Shown here piece by piece: positions 10,373 through 20,892 of a stretch of DNA of 64,000 nucleotides. Each line of letters opens with the position of its first letter. The first letter of the stretch is position 1. The position numbers and the translations under genes were made by a program. Source of the stretch: Hexactinellida sp. DTS-2022. Taxonomy: Eukaryota > Porifera > Hexactinellida. Location of the stretch: NCBI GenBank assembly GCA_028753945.1, contig JAPNXP010000006.1, positions 3,596,001 to 3,660,000 on the forward strand, read 5' to 3'. The notes beneath the pieces were generated by a model. It worked only from the letters and a program-made list of their open reading frames with translations. It made no database searches and was not told the DNA's origin.

Positions 10373-10605
10373 AGGACTACAATGATTTAGATGCTCCTGA
10401 TGACGAATCACAGGGTGTAGATGAATCATTTGATGCTCAGGGCATTCCTGGATGGGAGAAAGTGGATCAGCTTGCACAAGCATTGATCAAGCTTAAGGGG
10501 ATATCTGTCACCAATTCCCAGGCAGCTGCAATCCGAACACTACCTTTCTCTCCAGGACTATGATAAGAGATCATTGGTCTAGACTCTATAGAGTATACGT
10601 AAAGA
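10373..10605 (+). pseudogene. C-terminal part of the same broken gene
   Basis: Plus-strand reading with an acidic start (DYNDLDAPDDESQGVDESFD), then GIPGWEKVDQLAQALIKLKG, ISVTNSQAAAIRTL, then a frameshift to LQDYDKRSL. It lies just after an intron-like 'ttag' acceptor. It matches what I remember of the C-terminal part of the family. No stop-free frame continues. Confidence 0.5.
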
Positions 10606-10716
10606 GGTCCTCAGTCAGATGCAAATTCAGCATCGGTCATGTAGGAATAGAAGTTGTGTAAGGGTTTTCCTTCTTTATTGCCAGTACGTAACCAAAATGA
10701 AGTACGTGAACAATTT

Positions 10717-10800
10717 AAAAATTCTTGTAGGTGTTTTCTATCTGCAAGATGTCATGCATCGTCTCCATTAATAATAAAGCCCGTGGGCTTCTCTCATTGC
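10717..10800 (-). ncRNA. Candidate small Pol III RNA, U6-type promoter
   Basis: The minus strand downstream of a copy of the U6 promoter does not encode U6. If transcription starts where U6 would, it begins with G at 10800 and ends at five T (10717-10721), giving about 84 nt. The 5' GCAA pairs with a later TTGC. Inside lie two hairpins, AAGCC-CACG-GGCTT and GATG-CATGA-CATC. I recognise no known RNA (not U6, U6atac, Y, vault or tRNA). It could instead be a dead promoter copy with chance pairing. Confidence 0.4.
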
Positions 10801-10995
10801 AGTTTCAGTACTTTTTCAAAGCCTTTATACTCCGAATATTTTAGTATGGTTCATTTATAAGTTTTAATAGATTATGGAATGTTGGTTTTATGAATTAAAA
10901 GTATTTCCCAACTTCCTGTTCAGTGTTAACATTTTTATTACAAGTGTCATACATATAGGGGCGTGTCTAGAATTCATAAGGGGAGGGTGTGTTCG
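10801..10995 (-). repeat. Duplicate of the U6 5' flank
   Basis: Second copy of 6658-6870. The similarity stops at the predicted transcription start and does not continue into U6. Confidence 0.75.
10824..10829 (-). promoter_or_regulatory. TATA box copied from U6 promoter
   Basis: GAGTATAAA on the minus strand, in the same position relative to the shared ctttttcaaa word as in the U6 gene. Confidence 0.55.
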
Positions 10996-11029
10996 CAAAA
11001 ATTGGTCCGGCCGGACCAGTTTTGACGTG

Positions 11030-11440
11030 ACTGTCTTACTATAGTTTTATACTAAAGATGCAGAGTTCTAAAATCGTTCTGATGGGGTTTCCGGCCGGCC
11101 GGCTGTACTCACTCGCTTAGCTAGACCATTGGTGACATATAATTCAAATTCGGATACAAGATACAGAATTTCCTGGAGATGTGCACCTCAAAGCCCGATC
11201 TCTTAATTTCGTCTTTTTTCGTCAGTTATATGGAAATTTGTGTTCTGGTCCGGTGACACTTTTATAATTAGAACTACCAATTTAAAATATAGAGGTTGTA
11301 TTCTCCTAAGGATGTTCTTTCTATTTATCAATTAAAATTAATAGGTCGTTGACGAATTTTAGGTTTTATTAATGTATTTTTACATAAATCAGGTATCTTC
11401 TCCTTATTGTAATTACACTATAGTATACTGATACTATAAG
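11030..11440 (-). repeat. Copy of the hAT-like element interior
   Basis: The reverse complement matches 8035-8440. Shared words include cctggagatg, aaatttgtgt, atagaggttgtatt and the ccggccggc block. The hAT termini are missing here, so it is a fragment or an independent element of the type nested in the larger one. Confidence 0.7.
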
Positions 11441-11444
11441 AACA

Positions 11445-11640
11445 TACGAGCCCTTCGGTCTCGGTCGCATCACGACGGATCACTCTCTCACAAGGTCGCT
11501 TTGTGACCTTTGTTCGTTCGTGTTAGACACTACGCTACACAATTAACGGCCGCTTCGCGGCCTTACCTTCGTCAACTTATCACTCATAATAAATAAGTTA
11601 ATTCAGTTCAGTATGTTGCTATTTGGGAGCCAAGTAGGTA
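11445..11640 (+). repeat. GC-hairpin repeat (H family), copy 2
   Basis: Longer copy with two palindromes, including GGCCGCTTCGCGGCC. The tail 'atgttgctatttgg.agccaagta' is shared with 14811-15020. Confidence 0.8.
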
Positions 11641-11770
11641 AAGTAATTAACTATATTTAACTTCTGCATAATAATTTTTTTTATTATTAATTCGCTGCAT
11701 GACTCGAATCAATATGTCATTATTATACAAAAGAAATAGGTCAATAAATCGTTGAATAACTTTAATAATA

Positions 11771-11944
11771 CAGTGGATGCCGGTTATAAGCACATCGTCG
11801 GGAACTGCACTTAAGGTGCTTATAACCGGCATGTTCTTATAACCGACATAAATTATACAGGCTATATGGCAACCGTTTTCCAACATAGTGTGCTTATATC
11901 CGATATGTTCTTATAACCGGTGTGCTTATATCCGACATCTACTG
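11771..11944 (+). mobile_element. TA-flanked MITE, family C, copy 3
   Basis: Full length, cagtggatgccgg to gacatctactg, TA on both sides. Very similar to 7080-7254 and 48700-48873. Confidence 0.85.
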
Positions 11945-12441
11945 TATTATTACTTATATGTAAGCTATTAATAATATCACCGATAGAAGTAAACTGATGG
12001 AAGCCAAACTGAATTAATCAAGTATGCAATTTCGGAATAATGTAGGTGAAGATTAAATCACCAAACCTCAAATGGATATCCTATGTTATTACTTAAGGGC
12101 ACAGAGAAGCTGATCGAGCATGCTCCTCATCAGCTTTTCTTGTATGTTAATTAATATGGTATGTATGTTTTCATCATTTATTTCAAACCAAAATATACTC
12201 AAATGTCATAATGTGTCTCTATATGAATACTATCCCAAGTTTATTCTAAAGTTGCATTAGACGTGATAGTTATTGATGTCCACCTAACACCTATTTAGAT
12301 GACACATTACTGTGTAGTATAATTTAATTACATTTCTATTGTCTCTTGTTTATTGAATTGAATATGTTAAATTTTCCCCAGGTTCACAATTTGGGTTAAT
12401 ATATTTCTCTTTTTTGACAAAGTTTTGTTATTACAGAATAA
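11945..12441. other. Intergenic; hairpin at 12105-12140
   Basis: An imperfect palindrome (agctgat...atcagct around gagcatgctc) lies at about 12108-12136. Nothing else is recognised. Confidence 0.4.
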
Positions 12442-13808
12442 TTAGGAGCAGTAAAGGTCAAAACATAACAATATAAACAGATAAACAACAAAATAACTAA
12501 AATAAGAATATGTTATATAGTCAAGGTCTAAATACACTCCAACCAACAGACTCCCATCTTGTTGGCGATATCTGTCGTAAATATTCCGATCCAAACGACA
12601 AACTTCTTCTGATTCTCTTACTTTCAGTCTAATATTAAATATATTGACATGTAGATAAGATTCCTCAGATCTCTCAAGTGGTATCAATATAATACGGGAT
12701 TCCGTCAAGCAGACTATATTCGGATCGTTCCCAGTACGTGTGGGTAACCTCCTAACTGCTATCCTAACAGGATCTACTGTCGTTACATAACAGTTGAATG
12801 CATAGCTTCCGATATTAAAATTATACTCTTGTCCCATTATTCTTTTACCTTCTCTTCCATCATTAAGGTTAATCCTCAATTCTACTCCATTGAGATTTTT
12901 CTTTATTTTAATTTTATCTTTCAAATCTTTACATTCCTCTTTCAATTCAATGTGTTCAATTTCCAGTGTAATGTGATTATTTTCCAGTTTTTTGTGTTCA
13001 TTTTCTAGTTCAATGTGTTCGATTTCCAGTTTTTTGTGTTCATTTCCAGTTTAATGTGACTTTCTTCCAGTTTAATATGTCTTTCTTCAAGCATATCTTG
13101 ATGTTCTATATAAAATTTATTCTTGTGAGCTAACATGTCCTTTCTTAGTACACTCCCTATCTTACAGCTATACTTAGCATACGGACATTCCACCTCGGCC
13201 AATGGGCAGTCTGTCTCAATATGCTTATCCATGTCTTTTCGAGGGAGTTTCTTTTCACACTCGCATCTGATTGGTAGCATGGGGCACGTATTTAGATGAT
13301 CTTTGAATTATTTAGCTATTACTATAACGTTACAGTTTCTGCATTGAACCTTGCGAAGTTGACATATAGTATTTCTGTGTGATTCCAATTGACTTCTTTC
13401 CATCACTTTCCCACATTCCAAGCATGTAATACGAAAACTACCGCATTGTTGTAAATGTTTCTCTGCTTCATGGATTTTCCCAATCCATTCACAATTCCTC
13501 AAAAGAGGACATTTTATATTCCGCTTATTAACCGTATTTCTAACTGACGTAATTGGTTTGAAACTCATCAGGCCTTGTAAACAGACAGTACACACAGGAT
13601 TTTCATCAGTAGAACACGCATCTCTAATTATTCCTTTGCACACCACACATAAAATTAGTTCAAGCTCCATTTCAGTAAACTTATCAATAAAATAATTTGG
13701 ATTATACCCTCCGAGTGTTTCCTTGCCTTCAGTTGGATTTGATGACACAAATAGTACCTTATCTATTTCATCAGGTTGTGGGGAATCATCCAAGGTGATT
13801 TCAGCCAT
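12442..13808 (-). pseudogene. TRAF-like zinc-finger gene with two lesions
   Basis: TRAF-family proteins are adaptors of innate-immune and cell-death signalling. From the ATG at 13808 the minus strand encodes an acidic start, a RING-like Cys cluster (CVVCKGIIRDAC...CTVC), then TRAF-type zinc fingers (CPLLRNCEWIG, CLECGKVMERSQLESH). An in-frame TAA (13308-13310) falls where the family reads on; the same frame continues with FKDHLNTCPMLPIRCECEKK and more zinc-finger sequence (DCPLAEVECPYAKYSCK). A 21-nt-repeat coiled coil (units like LEEKHIKLE) then loses one A near 13042, shifting to the frame of the last 167 codons, which end in a hydrophobic tail. With both lesions ignored it is a single exon of about 450 codons. 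Assembly error or readthrough cannot be excluded. Confidence 0.75.
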
Positions 13809-14470
13809 TTCTAATAGGTATATATTTGAATGTTGAAATTACTGAGAGTATATGTATTGTATCCGATATAGTTCATTTTATACAACAGCAGTCTTGTGAC
13901 TATTTAATGTTGGTGTTATATTCATTATTAGAATTACATTACAATTACGTGTACATCATATTTATTGAATTATTTACCCTAGACAACCTACTAAGTACAT
14001 GTTAAAAGCTAAATTCGGTTATACTTGTGAAATACGAATGTGTATTCGGATTATTAACGGGAGTGGCGTAAAATCGGGGCGGGATGGGTTGAGCGAACTG
14101 CTCCCATACTTTTGAATGGGCGCTGTACAAATCTTGCACAGTAAATGAGTTTGTCTAACTGATTTCTGGATTGATTGATTCTGTTTTTATACTTTTATTT
14201 ACAAAAAAAGCTTTTTGTATCTGTTACTCAGTTCACGGCATAATACTACCATACAATAACCGCTTGGCGGTTGTTGTTTGGTTTAATTATTATAAAGCTA
14301 ATTAACTGTGGCGTAAATAGGAAAAAAAGTAAATTCGTCAGCTGTTTCTTGTCAAACGCATCCAGGGAGATTCACAGTGCAGCTCCAGCGCCTGGGAGGA
14401 GGGCAGGTATCTCCTGCACTGACTGCACTCTAACTTGAATCAGCTTTTCTTAGAGCAAGGGTGAATTCTG
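13809..14470. other. Intergenic DNA
   Basis: No feature recognised apart from a small palindrome near 14260 (ccgcttggcgg). Confidence 0.35.
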
Positions 14471-14665
14471 TTAACCGTTGTTAATATCGGTTAGAGCAGT
14501 GGTTCCCAACCTGGGGTCCACAAAATGTATTACGGTCAATGGGAAGGGGTCCATAGAATGCCAAATATAAATTATAGGGGGTCCAGGTTCAAAAAGGTTT
14601 GGAATCGCTGGGTTAGAGGTTAGAGATTTTATTAACCAGTTAGCCGGTTGAAAATCAGCTCTCAA
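14471..14665 (-). mobile_element. 'ggttaacc' element interrupted by a hAT MITE
   Basis: The outer sequence (gttaaccgttgtta...tattaaccagttagccggtt) matches the reverse complement of 41085-41158 once the insert at 14497-14618 is removed. Confidence 0.65.
14497..14610. mobile_element. hAT-type MITE with 8-bp TSD
   Basis: 114 bp from cagtggttcccaacct to gtttggaatcgctg, flanked by GGTTAGAG at 14489-14496 and 14611-14618. The CAGTGGTTCCCAACC end is a widespread hAT (Charlie-like) terminus. Confidence 0.9.
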
Positions 14666-14810
14666 ATTATGTTAGTTTTGTCATAAATCCATTTCCCATC
14701 AAATATAAAATAAGATTGAGAAAATATTCCAGAATTGTTGTGGACACGAGGATCATACTGAAGCTTTCCCGAATTAGATCAATTAGTAACATATCCAAAT
14801 ATTTAATCAT

Positions 14811-15020
14811 ACGAGCCCTCCGGTCTCGGTCGCTTCGCGACCTTTATTCGTACGTGTTAGACACTACCCAACATAATTAACGGCCGCTTCGCGGCCTTAC
14901 CCTCCTCAAAATATCACTCATAATAAATATAAACCTGTGACTTGTAAATTACACGTGCTCAATTCAGTATGACATGTTGCTATTTGGCAGCCAAGTATGT
15001 CAACTAATTAATTACGCATG
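14811..15020 (+). repeat. GC-hairpin repeat (H family), copy 3
   Basis: Contains GGTCGCTTCGCGACC and GGCCGCTTCGCGGCC and the shared tail. Compared with 2903-3003 a segment between the first two palindromes is missing, as if recombination occurred between them. Confidence 0.8.
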
Positions 15021-15779
15021 CTATTTACTAATCCAGGATTTAATAGTACGTATAGATTTAATTGTATTATAAATAGATAAAAAAATCTGTAATAGCATTC
15101 GATCAAATCACTAGAAGGGGTTTCCTAATTAATCACAGTATTTCTTTTGGAATTTCCATAGGATTATCTAATCTTAGTTCTATTAATATTATCAATTAAT
15201 AATTGTTGCATGTTAATACGTATTATTGTAAAACCACCAAATTGATTTTATCATAAGTTTTGTAATATTATATCATAGTAGTTAATGTAACTAAAAATTG
15301 TTTTGGCGAATATGATCAGAAAATGTAATACTAGAGTCTGCCTTTTCAATCCTTAATATGCAGGAGTTTTTGGTATAAATGCAATCAATTCAATATATTT
15401 CTTTACGAAAGGAATTATTCTGAACAATAATATTGAAGAAATCGTCTTTATTGAGTGAGTGTCAAATTTGTGCTAGTGATTTATTATTTAATGTTAGACT
15501 ACGTCTACGTTTATAAAGTATAAACTAATGTTAAAATAAATGATCTTATTCTAGCTAGAAAGTTTACAATAAATTCCCAGGCCAGATAATGTATACAGAG
15601 AGAAATTTGTATTATATAATTACCATTTGAACACCCCAAATAGGCAAATTACCTATTATTATTAATTTATTAATTTTTTTAAAGCTAATTTAAGTAGTAA
15701 TTTTCATATATGAAGATTTTTAATTTATGATTTTATATGTACATTTTTTCTATTACTATTAGCAATTAAATATCAGCAA
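15021..15779. other. Upstream region of the caspase gene
   Basis: AT-rich, no open frame. A good splice acceptor (ttttttctattactattag, ending 15761) lies 18 bp before the caspase ATG, so a non-coding 5' exon may be spliced to the coding exon. Confidence 0.4.
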
Positions 15780-17063
15780 ATGGCATTAAATGAAATTCAA
15801 ATTTATACGGGAGTCTTGTATCGAAAATGTGTTTATGATTTCATTACATCTGCCCCATTTATTGCTTGCTTCGATGAACTGAAAAAGATCACGAAAAGTG
15901 TGCTAACTGATAAAATGGGTAAAGGCAAACATCTAAGAATTTTCGATAATTATAAAAATGCGTTCGAATACTTCGATAAGTTGGAGGAATCACTGGAATT
16001 TGACGAAACGAATTGGATTAATAATGTCACTGTTTTGAAAGAGTTTTTCAGAGAGGTAATGGAAAGTAGTTGTATTTCATTCGAAGGTATCAAAAAACAA
16101 CACAAACGTTTCTTCCAATCTTTGGAGAATAATCGTCTCTTTCATGGAAATATCATAGTTCCTCCCATCAATTCTAGTTATGCTCCGTACAGTTCAGACA
16201 TAAAAGATCATGCTGAACCAAGTGTACCTCGTATGAAACATCATTCTGGAGCACCTGCTTCTACTTCCTATGCTGATAAAATTTCTTTCAAGCCTTTAGA
16301 TCTTAGCAGATGTTATGATATTAATCTAACAGGAAAACGTGGTATTTGCCTGTTAGTTAATATTTACCGGAAGAATTCAGTATTTGATGTACCTCCAGCA
16401 AAAAAAATATTCGAGGACTTGAACTATGAAGTTCGAGATTTTGATAATGTTACTTCGCATGAATACATTAAATCTTTGCCGGAAATCCGTAAACGAATCG
16501 AAAAACTAAACTCTGATTCTTTCATTTTAATATTTTCTTCTCATGGTGACCAAAACAATGTTATCTTCGCAGATGGCAAAAAGCTCAACCGTACTGACCT
16601 CATTAAAGAATTTGCAGGAGACTATTGTCCGACCTTAATTAATAAACCTAAGCTATTCTTCTTCCAAAATTGTCGTGGGTTTGAAAGTCATATCAACGAT
16701 ACATTAGAAATTGAGCAATTTATGAAAGATGGCAAACCTTCTGAAGCCGCCACCCCCAGAGATGATAGTACTAAACCAAGTACCACAGTTCCACCTGATG
16801 TTTTACGTCTATATGCTACAACTGATGGTACAGTTGCCTATCGCGATGAAACAGGCTCTATTTTCCTTCAGGCTTTGTATGATATACTTAGGGATACTAA
16901 ACTCAGGCGTTTGCCTATATCTGAACTTGAGGTGGAGTTACGTCGTCAAGTGTTAGAAAAATCTCAAACTACTTTGTCTGCGGATCATAAAATTGGCGGC
17001 CAAATCGCAGAAACTTCCACTACTTTGACAAAGACGTTCTACTTCTGTCATCCTCATACTTAA
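15780..17063 (+). CDS. Caspase, single exon, atypical active-site motif
   Basis: Cysteine protease of the apoptosis/inflammation family, 427 aa. Residues 1-125 are helical and may be a divergent death-fold prodomain, not recognised; 126-172 is a polar linker. The p20 region starts near residue 176 (CYDINLTGKRGICLLVNIYR). Catalytic His is H255 (IFSSHGD) and catalytic Cys is C298 in KPKLFFFQNCRG, where most caspases have QACRG. The linker at 305-340 has Asp residues (317, 328, 329, 340) that could be processed. The p10 begins near VLRLYATTDGTVAYRDE, with R355 at the usual substrate-binding position, and ends at TKTFYFCHPHT. The loop between strand 1 and helix 1 is about 8 residues short and appears to lack the Arg-Gly-(Ser/Thr) motif whose Arg lines the S1 pocket. 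ATG at 15780 opens the frame directly after a splice acceptor. Confidence 0.92.
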   Translation: MALNEIQIYTGVLYRKCVYDFITSAPFIACFDELKKITKSVLTDKMGKGKHLRIFDNYKNAFEYFDKLEESLEFDETNWINNVTVLKEFFREVMESSCISFEGIKKQHKRFFQSLENNRLFHGNIIVPPINSSYAPYSSDIKDHAEPSVPRMKHHSGAPASTSYADKISFKPLDLSRCYDINLTGKRGICLLVNIYRKNSVFDVPPAKKIFEDLNYEVRDFDNVTSHEYIKSLPEIRKRIEKLNSDSFILIFSSHGDQNNVIFADGKKLNRTDLIKEFAGDYCPTLINKPKLFFFQNCRGFESHINDTLEIEQFMKDGKPSEAATPRDDSTKPSTTVPPDVLRLYATTDGTVAYRDETGSIFLQALYDILRDTKLRRLPISELEVELRRQVLEKSQTTLSADHKIGGQIAETSTTLTKTFYFCHPHT

Positions 17064-18401
17064 TCTGATACCCTTCTTTTGTGCGTTGACTTTCCCAATA
17101 TGTTGTCTTAATGGTATTAGACCAAAGTTTGTATTTATAATCATCTAATTTTATGGTTTTAACTAATAATATATATTTAGATTATTTTCTTAGGATTGTG
17201 TTGTGAATAATCTTGCTTGGTTCCCTAGCTAAATTTTATTTGTTAATTGGTAGAATACTTTGTTCATTCTTATATATTAGGTTTGTTCAAAAAATACATT
17301 ATCTAATTTGAACTTAATGGTAATTCGGAAATGGGTGGATTATGGGAGTAGACCTACTATATTGTGTTATTTTCTCAAATGTTGTGTGTTTATTTGTCTA
17401 GATTGTATTAAAGTGATACTAGGTGTAATAGAATACGCTTTATAATTGAAATAGAGACTTCGAAAGGAAATACATAATATGTAAACAAGTAGGCTGACGA
17501 AATGTTACCAAAGATTATATACACCCTTCTTAAACAATTATTTTCAGTAGTACAGTAAATGATTTGTTCGGATTATCGAGGTTTTCATTTTTATAGACGC
17601 CCATTCAAATGTGTCACTTTACTATCCCGAACGAAATCAATAAACGAAATTTTTTAAAATCAGAACACTGTTGTTCGTACTAGCGAGTGTATTAGTTAAC
17701 TGCATTACATTAGATATCTCATTTAAATGCATAAGAATTGTTGGAGGAACATTTATACCTACTACAATCGGTGCCTGAATTAAGGGGTGGGTCTAATTGA
17801 GTGATATCCCGGAGTGACACTCCTACGTCGAAGTTTAAAGCTTTTTGTTATAGATTTGACTCGGTTTCATAATGCTGCCAAATAAGAATATTGGCAGGTC
17901 CGGAACACATATACAAAAAATGAATATTTAGTTGGACTAATTTGTTCTGTAAGATATTCAAATGCGGGGTAAGCAAATTAGTTAGTTTAACATCAGCTGT
18001 ATAATCATGTCTCAATAGTATTGGACCTTTTAAATTTTGAACTTCTAAGCACCAAACAATTCCACTTCAATAGAGGTATTATATATTAATCAAAATACAA
18101 TATATATTCACCTAACTTGTCGAAAATAAGTAGCGCTAACACAATATATTTTCATTGGTTTAACACATATTTTAGATAAATATATTAGATGCTTTTCTGG
18201 CTAGAGATACTGTATTTTGTAGCCTACATTGTATTGCAATATTTATTAGTGGTTTTTATGTCAACAGACTCATAAAAGGAAAGGTTTTTACATGAAAGAG
18301 TATTGCATCCCAATTAGTATAATATCAAGTATCCAGAGTATAATTTCAATGATCGAGGAGAGGTAGTTTAAGTGTTTCCACCCATTCTTTCTTTCTTAAT
18401 A
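17064..18401. other. Intergenic DNA with a degenerate MITE
   Basis: A worn copy of the 'ttcggattaacgagg' MITE family lies at about 17540-17690. The rest is AT-rich without recognisable content. Confidence 0.4.
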
Positions 18402-18567
18402 CAGTGGAGTTTGCTTATTAGCAACATTGCTATATTAGCAACCGCTTTTCAGAGCCCAAGCGTGATAATACTGTTAATTTCATTACCCTATTAGCAACTT
18501 CGCCTATTAGCAACCAGATTTAGTGCCAAACACGAGTTGCTATTAATTAATTAAGCGAAATCCACTG
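18402..18567 (+). mobile_element. TA-flanked MITE, family D ('attagcaac'), copy 1
   Basis: Termini cagtggagtttgcttat/gcgaaatccactg, TA on both sides, several internal 'tattagcaac' words. Confidence 0.8.
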
Positions 18568-19164
18568 TATAATACTGTTAATTGACTATAGTAAGAAAAA
18601 ATATCCTAACGGAAATGTCAGCGATTTACTATGAAAAGGCCTACACTGCCACCCGCATAAAAAAATTTCCCCAAACGGATTTTGAATATGTTATTCTACG
18701 AAAAATTGCGCTTCTAGTGATACTAAAAAACGCTTTGTTTGGATTTTATCTAGGTATGCCCCATTTTGAGATTTCATCAGCCAGATTATTATCCCCAATT
18801 AATATACATTGCAAGCAGAATATTTCATCTGTTGCTCCTTGGTTAGGAACTTAGAACTACTCATTATTAAGCTAATGGACAATTCGCAATCTAAGAGAGG
18901 ATTAGTCTATCGAGCATTTAGCTGCATTGTTGTTAACAATATAATTTGTACACTAGCAGAAAATTTGTTTGTTGGCAGTTATTTACAATTCCTAGTAACT
19001 GGTTATTATTCGATTTGTAGTGAACTGTAAATAGAAAAAACGTTTTCCACAGTAGATGTTGATTCCAGCTATAAGAAAATCTACTGTATTTTACCCGCGA
19101 TTTTCAATGGGCGGCTAGAGGAATAAATTTGGCCCGAGAACCTCTGATGTATAACTATATTATA

Positions 19165-19613
19165 CAGTACACACTCGTTAATCCGAACGGGAGACCCAAT
19201 AATATATTTCTAACAAAATCGGGAAAAATCTTAAATACTAATAAGTATCAGACAAGTATTTTAGTAGTATACAAGTTTTGTTCGGTATACTAAGGGTTGG
19301 AATATTTTCGTTCAGATTATCGAAGTCCTCATTTTATAGATGTACAGTAGAGCCTCTGAACAACGGACACCTTGGGACCGGAACCGTTGTCCGTTATTTA
19401 GAGGTTGTCCGCTATTTAGAGGTTGCTTTTCTATTAGACATATGCTAAATAAATAAATCCGGCCACGAGGGTTGTCCATTATTTAGAGGTTGTCCGCTAT
19501 TTGGAGTGTCCGTTATGGGAGGTTCTACTGTATATAGAAATGTATTACTTCACTTATCGGAACAGAAATTTTTGAATCAGAACACCGCTGTTCGGATTAA
19601 CGAGGGTCTACTG
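19165..19613 (+). mobile_element. Outer MITE with a second MITE nested inside
   Basis: The outer ends are cagtacacactcgttaatccg and cggattaacgagggtctactg. At 39965-40088 a related copy runs uninterrupted through the point where this one is split. Confidence 0.8.
19345..19530 (+). mobile_element. Nested TA-flanked MITE ('gttgtccg' family)
   Basis: Termini cagtagagcctctga/gggaggttctactg, with repeated 'ttgtccg.tatttagagg' words, inserted at a TA of the outer MITE. Confidence 0.8.
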
Positions 19614-19942
19614 TGCTTGCTTAATATTATGAATTTCTGCTCTGCTTGTTTGCGCCACTTGATTATTCTGTCGCTTGAATTTGGTGCTTCTAGAATATAC
19701 TAATGATCCATGATCTACTATATTAGTCATTTCAAGTTGAACAAGCCAGTTAATTAACCTTTTCTCCCATTACTATTGTCTATAAATTAAACTGAGAAAA
19801 TTGAAGTTGTCGATTTTATTAGATATTTGGATATGAATATAATGAGTTACATTGCATATAAGAGATAGGGTTGCGTGTACATATATGGTAACATAGTACT
19901 GATAATGGCTTATACCGAGATAATAGAAGAAATATACGCGAA

Positions 19943-20655
19943 TTATTTGAACTTTTCCCGTTCATTCGCCAGTGCGAGTTGACGAACATTCTTGATAGCC
20001 CCAGCAGCTGCTTCTTGTAATATATCGTCTTTAGAGCCTACCATTTCCACTAATAGTCTAACAGCATTGTTCTCATGCATTGTAATACAGTTATCCGGGT
20101 CCTTCGATAGCTCGAATAATGCTCTAGCTGTGGCACGATGGACCAAAGGATCAGCTGATTTAAGGTACTGTACTAATGGAGCTACGGCCTTACACTGTCC
20201 AAAACTAATCCTATTATTTCCCCATGTAGAACAACGTGCGATAGCTTCAGCCAAATGCATACGTAAATGATCATCTGCAGTGTTTGTTAGTTTAGCGAGT
20301 AAAGGAACAACTCCATGGTCTGTGATAACACCAAGATTTTCCTCATCCTTTGCAATATAAGAAATAGCTGCACAGACAGAAGCGACTAATTCTTTGTAAT
20401 CAGATTGTAATAGACTGACTATTAATTCTAAACCACCCACAAAAGAACGTACTAACTCCCCAGCATCCTTAGTATACTCTGTACAAGGACAAATTGCCCA
20501 ACAAGCACTAGCTTGAAGTTCAGGTTTGCCTGTCTTTAACAGAGACCAGAGTAACCTCACTCCATCCTGCTTCTCTATCTGGTTCATGCTATCAGGGTCT
20601 TGTGCTGCCTGCTCAATGGCTTTGGTAGCATTGATGAGGAGAGCTTGATTGGTCC
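19943..20655 (-). CDS. ODAD2: ODAD2 (ARMC4) last exon
   Basis: ODAD2/ARMC4 is an armadillo-repeat subunit of the docking complex that attaches outer dynein arms to axonemal doublet microtubules in motile cilia. This exon starts after the acceptor ttctatttcaag (20656-20657), enters in phase 1, and runs to TAA at 19943-19945. It encodes about 237 residues of consecutive armadillo repeats, with stretches near-identical in wording to animal ODAD2: [66 protein letters not shown]. The C-terminus ends NEREKFK, as expected for a full 3' end. A possible AATAAA lies about 130 bp downstream on the minus strand. Frame and phase join exactly to the exon at 24845-25281. Confidence 0.93.
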
Positions 20656-20710
20656 CTTGAAATAGAATAAATTATATAAAGTAGGAAGTGGTAATCATCA
20701 ATGGTAATTA

Positions 20711-20892
20711 TGGTAGAACCTCGTTAGTACGAACACCAGGGGACGTTAAAATGTGTTCGCCTTATCCGGAATTCGTATTAACTGGTAACCAATATCATTT
20801 GTATTGAAAACGCTTTGAAGGGAATTGAAATAGTGTTCGTTTGAACCGGTGTTTCGTATTAAGTGTGTTCGTACTTACGAGATTCTAATGTA
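20711..20892 (+). mobile_element. TA-flanked MITE, family A ('gttagtacgaac'), copy 1
   Basis: Runs from gtagaacctcgttagtacga to gtacttacgagattcta, with internal 'ttatccggaattcgtatt'. Intronic in ODAD2. Confidence 0.75.

Noticed and set aside
12105-12140. CTGATGAG word on the minus strand, as in hammerheads
   Set aside because: No GAAA follows the hairpin and no stem I or III can form; it is a simple palindrome.
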